33,173 nt of DNA from Desulfobacterales bacterium. GTDB taxonomy: Bacteria > Desulfobacterota > Desulfobacteria > Desulfobacterales > ETH-SRB1. The notes under the pieces are model-generated. The model was not told where the DNA came from, searched no databases, and saw nothing but the letters and a program-made list of their open reading frames with translations. Below, piece after piece: positions 1 through 7,494 of this stretch (positions within the stretch are counted from its first letter, which is position 1; each line of letters starts with the position of its first letter). Made by a program: the position numbers and the translations under genes. Where the stretch lies: assembly GCA_030610995.1 (NCBI GenBank), contig JAUWQO010000019.1:1-33173 (forward strand). Reading direction: 5' to 3'.

Positions 1-462
1 TTGTGGAAGGTTGTCTCTCGTGTAGCTTGCACTAAAAAACCCTTTCTTTGGAGTCAGATACTCTAAAAATTTCGATTCAACCGCTATTAATAAATGGTCG
101 TTATCAAGAAATACATCAAGGTTTGGAGGGGTTCCTCCAAGTCCAGTCGGACATTTTTTCTCAAAAGTCAGGGATTTAAATCCGTTTTTTCCGCAAAGAA
201 ATAAATCCGTCGTATTGCTTTTCCATTTAGCGAAAGCATTAACTGTTAAAGCTGATGAGGAGTGAAGCGCCTTAAATTTTTCCTGTAGTTCATTGCCACT
301 GCCGCCTTCTAATTCACGATAAACATCGGCTGACAATTTCATAGAAGGTAACAGATTGTTTTCAAGGCAAGAGACATAACCCTTATCAGATACTGGTAAG
401 TCATGCCTCTCTATATATGCACGCTTTATAGCTGATTTGCATTTCGTAAGAACATTATTCAT
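1..462 (-). CDS. PD-(D/E)XK-like restriction endonuclease-type protein (3' end beyond window)
   Basis: Own translation from ATG at 462: MNNVLTKCKSAIKRAYIERHDLPVSDKGYVSCLENNLLPSMKLSADVYRELEGGSGNELQEKF...GGTPPNLDVFLDNDHLLIAVESKFLEYL; the D-x(n)-E-S-K pattern resembles a PD-(D/E)XK nuclease core; open to window edge. Confidence 0.6.
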   Translation of the reverse strand, partial: MNNVLTKCKSAIKRAYIERHDLPVSDKGYVSCLENNLLPSMKLSADVYRELEGGSGNELQEKFKALHSSSALTVNAFAKWKSNTTDLFLCGKNGFKSLTFEKKCPTGLGGTPPNLDVFLDNDHLLIAVESKFLEYLTPKKGFFSASYTRDNLPQ

Positions 463-473
463 ATTTCATCACA

Positions 474-599
474 TGCGAACGCTCGCCATCACCAGTGGGC
501 AGGGTAAACGGGCTTTTGTAAAAGGCGATTAAACACAAAACTTGGTAAAAACTTCAAACCGCACGACCCTGCCCATCTGAGTGAATGGCGTTGTTCGGA
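474..599 (-). repeat. attC-like recombination site A
   Basis: Arms CGCCATCACCAGTGGGCAGGGT (484-505) and ACCCTGCCCATCTGAGTGAATGGCG (566-590) pair with only 3 single-base bulges; outer boxes TGCGAAC (474-480) and GTTCGGA (593-599) fit R'/R'' roles. Confidence 0.75.
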
Positions 600-631
600 T
601 GTCCTTGTTTACCATTATCTCAAACGTTTTG

Positions 632-865
632 TCAGGCCGCCTTGGCTTTCGCAAGATCAAGCACTTTGGCCTGAACACTATCGAGCACGGAATCTCGAAT
701 GAACGCGCTCGCGTTAAGGATCTCAATACCAATCAGCTCCCCTTTGGCATTGAGTTCCGCCGTGATATTTGGGCTAACCTCTACACTGCCCGCCTCTGGT
801 TCATCCGATATGGCAAGATGAAGAACGTCGTCCTTCTCGAAGTATGCCATGCGTGTTTTATTCAT
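632..865 (-). CDS. DUF2283-like small protein
   Basis: MAYFEKDDVLHLAISDEPEAGSVEVSPNITAELNAKGELIGIEILNAS matches the DUF2283 pattern; overlaps the upstream DUF4258-like gene. Confidence 0.7.
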   Translation of the reverse strand: MNKTRMAYFEKDDVLHLAISDEPEAGSVEVSPNITAELNAKGELIGIEILNASAFIRDSVLDSVQAKVLDLAKAKAA

Positions 866-1136
866 TCTTAAACCTCCCCGATTTGATTCGAGAGTTGATT
901 TGTTGCCGGCTTATCGCATGAATCGTTACAGGCGTCAGTGTGCGCCCCTTTAGCTCATACGGTATCATGACGAAAAGTTTCTCGTGTCGGCCAATCGCGA
1001 CCACACGCCCTGTCACCGTGTCTACGTACCGCTCAGAGGAGTATCGCAAGATTTGCTCGACCGTCGTAAGATCGTATCCCCGCAAACTTAGCCGGTACTT
1101 CATATACTCGGTCCAGACAATCGTTGCCTCCTCCAT
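858..1136 (-). CDS. DUF4258-like protein (putative toxin partner of DUF2283 protein)
   Basis: Small ORF MEEATIVWTEYMKYRLSLRGYDLTTVEQILRYSSERYVDTVTGRVVAIGRHEKLFVMIPYE; 8-bp overlap with DUF2283 gene. Confidence 0.55.
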   Translation of the reverse strand: MEEATIVWTEYMKYRLSLRGYDLTTVEQILRYSSERYVDTVTGRVVAIGRHEKLFVMIPYELKGRTLTPVTIHAISRQQINSRIKSGRFKNE

Positions 1137-1148
1137 CTTTCCTCCTCA

Positions 1149-1273
1149 TCCGAATGCAAAAGTCACCTGCCGGAAAAGCTATGATGAAGCTGGCAGATGC
1201 AAAGCTTTGCGAAAATAAAGTAAATACGAAAAATGCCGCAGCTTTTCCGGTCAGGTGAACTGTTTTGTTCGGG
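1149..1273 (-). repeat. attC-like recombination site B
   Basis: Arms GTCACCTGCCGGAAAAGCT (1162-1180) and AGCTTTTCCGGTCAGGTGAAC (1240-1260) pair with two single-base bulges; outer boxes TCCGAAT (1149-1155) and GTTCGGG (1267-1273). Confidence 0.75.
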
Positions 1274-1508
1274 GCGGTTGCTTGTGATGCGCAGCATATA
1301 GATCTAAAAGCCTGCGAATCATTTTTTGATATTGTGTATTATGCTTTTTTGCTTCATCTTTGAAAAAATTAACGCTGTCTTTGCTGAGAGTGATAGTGAT
1401 TTTTACATTCTCCTCTTTAAATAGCAAGTCTTCAGGAGGAGGCAGAAAATCATCTACTATGCGCAGTTTCCCCAATGGTTTATCAGTATATTTAATTTTG
1501 GCTTTCAT
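1251..1508 (-). CDS. brnA: BrnA-like antitoxin (RHH)
   Basis: MKAKIKYTDKPLGKLRIVDDFLPPPEDLLFKEENVKITITLSKDSVNFFKDEAKKHNTQYQKMIRRLLDLYA; downstream of BrnT-like ORF. Confidence 0.75.
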   Translation of the reverse strand: MKAKIKYTDKPLGKLRIVDDFLPPPEDLLFKEENVKITITLSKDSVNFFKDEAKKHNTQYQKMIRRLLDLYAAHHKQPPRTKQFT

Positions 1509-1770
1509 ATATTTTCCTTCCTTTTCGCCAATATCCCGCACCAATAATGCGTATAACACTGCCACGATATGTGAAACGAACAGTTATAATTCCATCACCG
1601 ACTTTACCAAAACAGTAAAATCGTTTTTCCTTTTGGCTGTGATTTAAGTCCTCTGCAATAATGCGGTTAGGATCGGTAAAAGCATATTGGGCAAGTTCAA
1701 ATGAAATCCTGTGTTTGTCCTGATTTTCCTTATCTTTTTTGGCATCCCATTCAAATTTTACCTTTTTCAT
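1492..1770 (-). CDS. brnT: BrnT-like toxin
   Basis: MKKVKFEWDAKKDKENQDKHRISFELAQYAFTDPNRI...RFYCFGKVGDGIITVRFTYRGSVIRIIGAGYWRKGRKIYE is characteristic of BrnT. Confidence 0.85.
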   Translation of the reverse strand: MKKVKFEWDAKKDKENQDKHRISFELAQYAFTDPNRIIAEDLNHSQKEKRFYCFGKVGDGIITVRFTYRGSVIRIIGAGYWRKGRKIYESQN

Positions 1771-1852
1771 ATTTTATCTAATATCAAAGGTGATTTATGA
1801 AAACAATATAAAAATACATATTTAATTATGGCTTTTAGGCGAGAAGGTAGGC

Positions 1853-1939
1853 CCCGAATGCGGAGCTGAGCGAAGTAGGAACGGGCTCAAGCGAAGCTTG
1901 AAGTCCGTGACGACTTTCGCTCCAGCGGACTTGTTCGGG
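1853..1939 (-). repeat. attC-like site C of an ORF-less cassette (copy 1)
   Basis: R'-like CCCGAAT (1853-1859) and R''-like GTTCGGG (1933-1939) flank imperfect inner arms; lies inside the 117-bp direct repeat. Confidence 0.55.
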
Positions 1940-1973
1940 TGTGCGAATCAGCGCACATCCGAATTAATCAGCG
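1857..1973. repeat. 117-bp direct repeat, copy 1
   Basis: aatgcggagctgagcgaagtaggaacgggctcaagcg...cgcacatccgaattaatcagcg identical to 2555-2671. Confidence 0.97.
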
Positions 1974-2006
1974 GTAGGGAGCGATAGCTCCAGCGTGTTG
2001 TTGGGG
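1958..2006 (-). repeat. degenerate short attC-like site C' directly after PIN gene stop
   Basis: TCCGAAT (1958-1964) and GTTGGGG (2000-2006) boxes around a short hairpin GGAGCgataGCTCC. Confidence 0.35.
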
Positions 2007-2540
2007 TCATGTCCACTTTTTTTGCAAATCTTTAGGAGACACCTCTTCTGGATCTATAACACCATATCCTTCTGCCTCAATAATCTTCTTAAAATTTTTG
2101 TCTGAAGTAACTATGTGAGGGAGTGATTCTCCAGCAAGCCCAAAACAGCCAAGATAGTTGTGGGCACACATAAGATGCCAGACATCACGGTCATTTTGCC
2201 CAATGGAAAGGCCATGCTTTTTAATCATTTGTTCATATTCCATAGGGTGTCCGACTTTAAAATCAGGAATTGGATATGTGTCACGGATACGAAATATATC
2301 ACTGAAATATCCATTGGCGCGCTCAATAATGTTTTTCACTTTTGAGGTAGTAAGTTGCTTATATGCTGCTTTCTTCCACAAAAGTTTCTCAAATTCGAGT
2401 CTTGCAAAGATCGAAACCGAAAGGTTGAGTCCTAATTTGGTACGATTATCGGCTAAATATCTAACGGTTTCACTCCCACGTTCGTCTATAAAAAATTTAA
2501 CGATTGCACATGTGTCAAGAATTAAGATTTTCATTATCAT
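2007..2540 (-). CDS. PIN-domain protein
   Basis: MIMKILILDTCAIVKFFIDERGSETVRYL...SVSIFARLEFEKLLWKKA...NDRDVWHLMCA...PHIVTSDKNFKKI: spaced acidic residues of a PIN nuclease. Confidence 0.65.
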   Translation of the reverse strand: MIMKILILDTCAIVKFFIDERGSETVRYLADNRTKLGLNLSVSIFARLEFEKLLWKKAAYKQLTTSKVKNIIERANGYFSDIFRIRDTYPIPDFKVGHPMEYEQMIKKHGLSIGQNDRDVWHLMCAHNYLGCFGLAGESLPHIVTSDKNFKKIIEAEGYGVIDPEEVSPKDLQKKWT

Positions 2541-2550
2541 CTTTATCTAC

Positions 2551-2637
2551 CCCCAATGCGGAGCTGAGCGAAGTAGGAACGGGCTCAAGCGAAGCTTGAA
2601 GTCCGTGACGACTTTCGCTCCAGCGGACTTGTTCGGG
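2551..2637 (-). repeat. attC-like site D of an ORF-less cassette (copy 2)
   Basis: CCCCAAT (2551-2557) and GTTCGGG (2631-2637) boxes; same internal sequence as site C. Confidence 0.55.
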
Positions 2638-2671
2638 TGTGCGAATCAGCGCACATCCGAATTAATCAGCG
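2555..2671. repeat. 117-bp direct repeat, copy 2
   Basis: Identical to 1857-1973. Confidence 0.97.
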
Positions 2672-2722
2672 CAAATCAGCGGGCGCGGCTTTTTGCGCTC
2701 CGCTGCATTTGCATTGTTATAT
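2656..2722 (-). repeat. attC-like recombination site E
   Basis: Arms GCAAATCAGCGGGCG (2671-2685) and CGCTCCGCTGCATTTGC (2696-2712) pair with bulges; outer TCCGAAT (2656-2662) and GTTATAT (2716-2722). Confidence 0.65.
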
Positions 2723-2763
2723 CATTCATTGACAGGGTTGCAGGCAAATAGCGAAAGAGGCCA

Positions 2764-3057
2764 TTATGATTCTATCAACTGGTAGGCCTCTAATTCTCGG
2801 TATACTTCACTCAACTCTTTATTTAGTTGAGTAACGTATTCCTTTGCCACATAGTAAATTAGGTCTCCATCTTCCTTTTCCTCCATACTGAATTCAAATA
2901 GCCCTTTTCTCAAATGTATAACTAATTCATTAAACACCTTTTTTATTTCATTTGGTTCATCTTTAGTTAAGGGCAAACACAAAATAGAATCCTTGATTTT
3001 AAAACTTAGAAAGTGTTCTGAGCCATCCAATGTTACCTTTGCATCATGGGTTTCCAT
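2764..3057 (-). CDS. small protein encoded downstream of and overlapping the TrlF-like gene
   Basis: METHDAKVTLDGSEHFLSFKIKDSILCLPLTKDEPNEIKKVFNELVIHLRKGLFEFSMEEKEDGDLIYYVAKEYVTQLNKELSEVYRELEAYQLIES; start overlaps the end of the 713-aa ORF by 14 bp. Confidence 0.65.
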   Translation of the reverse strand: METHDAKVTLDGSEHFLSFKIKDSILCLPLTKDEPNEIKKVFNELVIHLRKGLFEFSMEEKEDGDLIYYVAKEYVTQLNKELSEVYRELEAYQLIES

Positions 3058-5185
3058 ATATTTGCCCCCTTTCTCCGAATGCATTTTTCCCGCCTTCTAA
3101 GGTCCTCATACTTATTTCTTTCCAGTCGATCTTGTCTTCTTCATCCTTGATATTTACTAGATTATTCGAAAATGGATTGCCCACGAATGTTTCATACCCA
3201 TTTATCCCGTGCATTCTATAAACCGAATTGTACGGTAATGTCCGAACTGCAATATTCGCATCATGAGTAGCGATGAATATTTTCTTGCCAATCTTAGCTT
3301 TTTCTTTAATCAAGGGGACAATAACATTATTAATATATTCGTTTCCTAAGCTTTTTTCAGGTTCATCCAGTATATAAACATCTTTATCTTCTATTAATTC
3401 CCTATGTAACAACAGCATAGATGATTCACCTGTTGATGGTTCGTATAATTCACCGTTTATTGTAAAAGACTTGCTGATTAATAACAGTTCGAGAATCGTA
3501 GGAATATACTCTACGCCCTCTATAGAATTTAGTTTTGTAATTTCTTCAAAAAGTAGTGGCGAATATAAATTGTCATTTATTGATTTGATTGCTTTAGAAA
3601 ATAATTGTTGGGGAGTTTTCTTAACACTAGCTATAGGTTTAAATCTACTGTCACGAATATTGCCATCATGGATTTTAATTTCCGTTTTGCAGTAAAGATC
3701 ACCTTTTTCATCCAGGTTGCCTATATATTCAGGAGGTATGTCAATTTCTTTACGAATGTTTCTCAGAACTTCCTTTACTGCTATTTCAATTTTTATTCTA
3801 TTTGAAGCATATTTTCTGAATCCTGTCGTACTAGGTTTCCCAGGAGTCCCTGTTTTTTTGGATATCTCAAGCTTGACGTTTTCAATTAAATTATTGAAAA
3901 GATGGGCAACCTTGTGTTCGATAAAAGCTCCTATACGCTTTCCCTCTAGATCTTCTAATATTGATGTGAAACTTTCAGACAGTTCTTTGAGTTTACTACT
4001 CTCGACAAATTTAATTACTGATTTATCATTCTCTAAATAATCCTTAAACTCCTTGATTTTTTTATGTACAGCATTAACTGATACAAATTCACGCTCATGA
4101 ACTTGAATGTCTTCTGTAGAAAAATCTTTGATTTTGATTTTATTGGCGTTAGCATTCTTGATTTTTTCTGAATAGAACTGCCTATATTTAGATAGACTCG
4201 TCACATCTGTCTCTTGGGCCTTTTTAATGAAATCAATTTCCTTCTTGCAATATGAGATCCCATAGTTCAAAAGATCGATCGATATTTTTTTACAGTCTAA
4301 ATCATATATATCTGCGAGATTAGACGAACCTGATTCAAATTTATAAGAGTTAATTCCTTTGTTAGCAAAATGACGAGCAATAGCTTCGAGGATTTTTGAC
4401 TTTCCCGTCCCCTTTGAACCAAAAAAAACATTAATGTCATCATAGACTATTATTTCTAACACCTTTCTATCTTCAAAAGGTCTGATTGAAATTTTATCAG
4501 GAGCTTTTTTATCTAATAGAGAATTTATTGCTTTTCGATCTTTGTTTAGAAGCATGCAAAACTGTTCAAAACTTTCGACAGGTAACCTAAGGTCTGGAAG
4601 ATCTTTTGATATTGCTTGATATTTATCCCAATCTTGAATGTCAGAACCATATATTGATGAGTGCCCATGGCTTAAAAAAATCCCTGCTGAAATTGAATTT
4701 GTTGCTTCTTTTAACACCCTATCTTTTTGTGTTGTTTTTGAAATTAATTTTTCAATATCATTATCTATTAAATCAGGTTTTTTTTGCTTGTAATGTGCGA
4801 TGTATAAAGGGTTAAGGCTGTCAAAATTTGAAACAACATCATCAACTGAGATAGTAAAATTGTTTGGTGTAATCCCCTTAGATATTGAATACATGATTGT
4901 TTCCATTGCTCGTGCATGATTCGGAGAGACAATCACCAACAGATGGCCTCTACGCCCATCCTCTATAATATCTAGTTCAACACCAGGCCAGATTTGAAAA
5001 TCATTCCCCACAATTTCAATGAAGTCATTGTATTGTTTTATGTCAAAATGGTTATGATTAGTGATAGCAACAATTTTCACATCAGTTGAAGAAATTATCT
5101 CGTGGAATCTTCGTGCACCAATCTCTCTTGTTTGAGCATCACCTTGTTTGGTTTTTTTTGTATGGACATGAACATCGATTTTCAT
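3044..5185 (-). CDS. TrlF-like protein: N-terminal PHP domain plus SMC/ABC-type AAA ATPase
   Basis: N-term MKIDVHVHTKKT...VAITNHNHFD (PHP); Walker A FFGSKGTGKSKILEAIARHF; Walker B KDVYILDEPEKSLGNEYI; IFIATHDANIAVRTLP. Confidence 0.8.
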   Translation of the reverse strand: MKIDVHVHTKKTKQGDAQTREIGARRFHEIISSTDVKIVAITNHNHFDIKQYNDFIEIVGNDFQIWPGVELDIIEDGRRGHLLVIVSPNHARAMETIMYSISKGITPNNFTISVDDVVSNFDSLNPLYIAHYKQKKPDLIDNDIEKLISKTTQKDRVLKEATNSISAGIFLSHGHSSIYGSDIQDWDKYQAISKDLPDLRLPVESFEQFCMLLNKDRKAINSLLDKKAPDKISIRPFEDRKVLEIIVYDDINVFFGSKGTGKSKILEAIARHFANKGINSYKFESGSSNLADIYDLDCKKISIDLLNYGISYCKKEIDFIKKAQETDVTSLSKYRQFYSEKIKNANANKIKIKDFSTEDIQVHEREFVSVNAVHKKIKEFKDYLENDKSVIKFVESSKLKELSESFTSILEDLEGKRIGAFIEHKVAHLFNNLIENVKLEISKKTGTPGKPSTTGFRKYASNRIKIEIAVKEVLRNIRKEIDIPPEYIGNLDEKGDLYCKTEIKIHDGNIRDSRFKPIASVKKTPQQLFSKAIKSINDNLYSPLLFEEITKLNSIEGVEYIPTILELLLISKSFTINGELYEPSTGESSMLLLHRELIEDKDVYILDEPEKSLGNEYINNVIVPLIKEKAKIGKKIFIATHDANIAVRTLPYNSVYRMHGINGYETFVGNPFSNNLVNIKDEEDKIDWKEISMRTLEGGKNAFGERGQIYGNP

Positions 5186-5306
5186 AAAATTCCCTACAAT
5201 TTGCGCTATCGCTTTGATGTATCTTCTTGATTGGTATTTAGAAACTGTTAATTTTTATACTTGCCGACAATTTTGATAAATTTACCCTCTGATCAAATTC
5301 ATTTAG

Positions 5307-5378
5307 ATATAACGGAAAGCTTACCGGATTTTGTGGAGCAAGGCGGAACACAATTCCGTGTAAAGCGCCAGGTTATGT
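5307..5378 (-). repeat. attC-like recombination site F
   Basis: Arms GCTTACCGGATTTTGTG (5319-5335) and CACAATTCCGTGTAAAGC (5349-5366) pair with bulges; outer ATATAAC (5307-5313) and GTTATGT (5372-5378). Confidence 0.7.
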
Positions 5379-5407
5379 TTTAATCGATTTTTATTTATTG
5401 ATTTTAT

Positions 5408-6208
5408 TTATGCCTCGACCTTCATACCAAGTTTAAGACCAAGAAATGCTAATTCTTCTTTGATACGCCTGATAGACATTTTGCTAAGTTTGTATTTTTT
5501 ATTTAGTTCTGATTCAGTATGTTGAACCAAATCACCAAGCTTTAAAATATTAGCTTTTTTAAGTTCAACAATTGCTCTTACAGGTAACTCAAGTTCTGGG
5601 ATTATTGAATATTTTGGTTTATTAATTGTATTATCAATTTCAGTATTTATTGAACGTGTGATTGTTAGAACCTCTTCTAGTATTTCCCTATCACTCCTTA
5701 TCTCAAATTTGTTTTTTGGATCCTCATTTTTCATTACTTCAAATACTTGTGATTCAAGATCTGCCCACCATTTTTCATATACTTTTTCTAAAATGTTTGA
5801 ATCCAACGCTGTGTCACCTAAAGCCTTGTTTATTGATTTAATGACTTTACTCATCTCATTTTTCCCGAAAGTGGCACATTGGAACTGGGATAATGGAGCC
5901 TTAATATCAGTTGGACGTAGCCCAAATAGTATGGGAATAACACGTGATTTAGTGAAAGTCTTAGCAAGTGCACCAGCCTCGAATAAAATCCATGGGGCTT
6001 CATAATTTTCGTTAGTAAGACAAATAATCCCAACATTTGAATTCTCTAATTCTTTCGATATTTCAGAATACCAGATTGCCCCTTTGTCAATATCATCGGG
6101 AGAAAAATAAGGTTCAACGGCTTGAATAACTGATGGAATCCAATTGCGTATTATTTCGGCTAGTTTTCTACTTTTTTCACCTGACCAGCTAATAAATAAT
6201 TTCATCAA
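5408..6208 (-). CDS. TIR-domain protein with C-terminal RNA polymerase alpha-CTD-like domain
   Basis: N-term MMKLFISWSGEKSRKLAEIIRNWIPSVIQAVEPYFSPDDIDKG...NYEAPWILFEAGALAKTF (TIR_2 type); C-term LELPVRAIVELKKANILKLGDLVQHTESELNKKYKLSKMSIRRIKEELAFLGLKLGMKVE aligns with E. coli RpoA CTD. Confidence 0.85.
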   Translation of the reverse strand: MMKLFISWSGEKSRKLAEIIRNWIPSVIQAVEPYFSPDDIDKGAIWYSEISKELENSNVGIICLTNENYEAPWILFEAGALAKTFTKSRVIPILFGLRPTDIKAPLSQFQCATFGKNEMSKVIKSINKALGDTALDSNILEKVYEKWWADLESQVFEVMKNEDPKNKFEIRSDREILEEVLTITRSINTEIDNTINKPKYSIIPELELPVRAIVELKKANILKLGDLVQHTESELNKKYKLSKMSIRRIKEELAFLGLKLGMKVEA

Positions 6209-6396
6209 TAGCCTCTTTGATTAAAATATTGATTTAATATCCTAAAACAGAACAATTAGTCTGTGAACATTCGCTATTTTTTAGAATAACAATTATTATA
6301 TATTTAACCTAATAAATAAATGACATTTAATCAGGTGGTTATTATAAAATAATTATAAAAAATTGATTCGTATAAGTATTTATTTGGAAAACAAAA

Positions 6397-6431
6397 AGCC
6401 CCATTCTTCATATTACTGAAGCAACGGGGCT
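6397..6431. terminator. hairpin plus T-rich tract at right edge of cassette array
   Basis: AGCCCCATTCTTCA...TGAAGCAACGGGGCT followed by TTATTTT, preceded by AAAA. Confidence 0.7.
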
Positions 6432-6937
6432 TTATTTTCTTGTAATACTATTGCTGGTCACCTGACCCTCCTGTTTGAGGTTCAAAAAACAGACCGAAAT
6501 TAATTTTGATGGTTTTGTAAAAAGTACTAATTTTGCAGATTAAGCTAAAACCGTTTTGTGTAACTGTGCGTAATTACTGGATAGCGCTAATGCTTCACTA
6601 CGTGTCCGGCTTTCGCCGGAATGACGGGAAACGGTATTTTTCGACTTTTTATAAAACCGTCAATTTTTCACACTTTATATTAAATGAATATGCAAGTCAA
6701 TTTAACTTGTTATCTTTTCGATGAGTTATCAGTATTATTTCTGAATTCACTCCTCCATGGTTATAAGAAGGAGACTTTGCATATTTGGTTAACCGTCTCA
6801 CGGTTTGTTCAAAGCCAATCGAATGCGGGACAATAATTCTCCGGGCATCAAGACTTCTAATTGAGTGGTGTCTTCAGGCCAATAATCCTTGACAATAGCA
6901 TTTTTATATGTACAATAACCTGTACAGGAGGTGCTTT

Positions 6938-7297
6938 ATGGAAGCTATAACCTATACAGCCGCCAGGCAAAACCTTGCGAAAACAATGGAAAAAGTATGT
7001 AAAGACCGCGCGCCGGTAATTGTAACACGTAAAACCTCTAACTCTGTGGTCATTATGTCACTTGAGGACTATGAAGCCCTTGAAGAAACGGCTTATCTCT
7101 TACGATCACCAAAGAACACCAGGCGTTTAATTGAATCTATCGCCCAACTTGAAAACGACAAAGGGACCGAAAAGGAACTTTTGGAACGAAACGAAATCCA
7201 TTTGAGGGTATTGGAAAACCTGAACCACTTAAACATGCTCTTTCCGGTTACTGGTCCAGACGGATCACTGATGAACCCAGGTTTATTAAGTATCTGA
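6938..7297 (+). CDS. yefM: YefM-like antitoxin with aberrant C-terminal extension
   Basis: [83 protein letters not shown] is full-length YefM; the remainder reads through out-of-frame yoeB DNA. Confidence 0.85.
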   Translation: MEAITYTAARQNLAKTMEKVCKDRAPVIVTRKTSNSVVIMSLEDYEALEETAYLLRSPKNTRRLIESIAQLENDKGTEKELLERNEIHLRVLENLNHLNMLFPVTGPDGSLMNPGLLSI

Positions 7298-7337
7298 AAA
7301 TGCAATTCATATCGCCCAGTTGCGCTACCACTACTGA
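7195..7337 (+). pseudogene. yoeB: yoeB toxin remnant
   Basis: From 7195: [29 protein letters not shown]; another frame then gives [17 protein letters not shown] ending 7337: YoeB C-terminal half with frameshift and stop, N-terminal part missing. Confidence 0.85.
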
Positions 7338-7350
7338 TTATTTCCTTTAG

Positions 7351-7399
7351 CCACAAGATTGCCGCGTCGCTTTGCTCCTCGCAATGACCAGAATTGACC
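7351..7399. repeat. dispersed 49-bp repeat, copy 1
   Basis: ccacaagattgccgcgtcgctttgctcctcgcaatgaccagaattgacc; one mismatch to 22589-22637. Confidence 0.9.
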
Positions 7400-7494
7400 C
7401 TGCGGTGAATATAAAAACTGTAATAGCTCGACTACATTAGTTTTGATGTTTTAATCTGGAACATCCTGTTAATCCTGTCAAAAAAATTAAATTG

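Noticed and set aside
1857-2671. CRISPR-like or IS-end interpretation of the 117-bp repeats
   Set aside because: Only two copies, 581 bp apart, with an ORF between and no cas genes or transposase; integron cassette structure explains them better.
6302-6308. ATTTAAC (minus GTTAAAT) as an attI/R' site upstream of the TIR gene
   Set aside because: Matches GTTRRRY but lies in very AT-rich DNA with no pairing arms found; could be chance.
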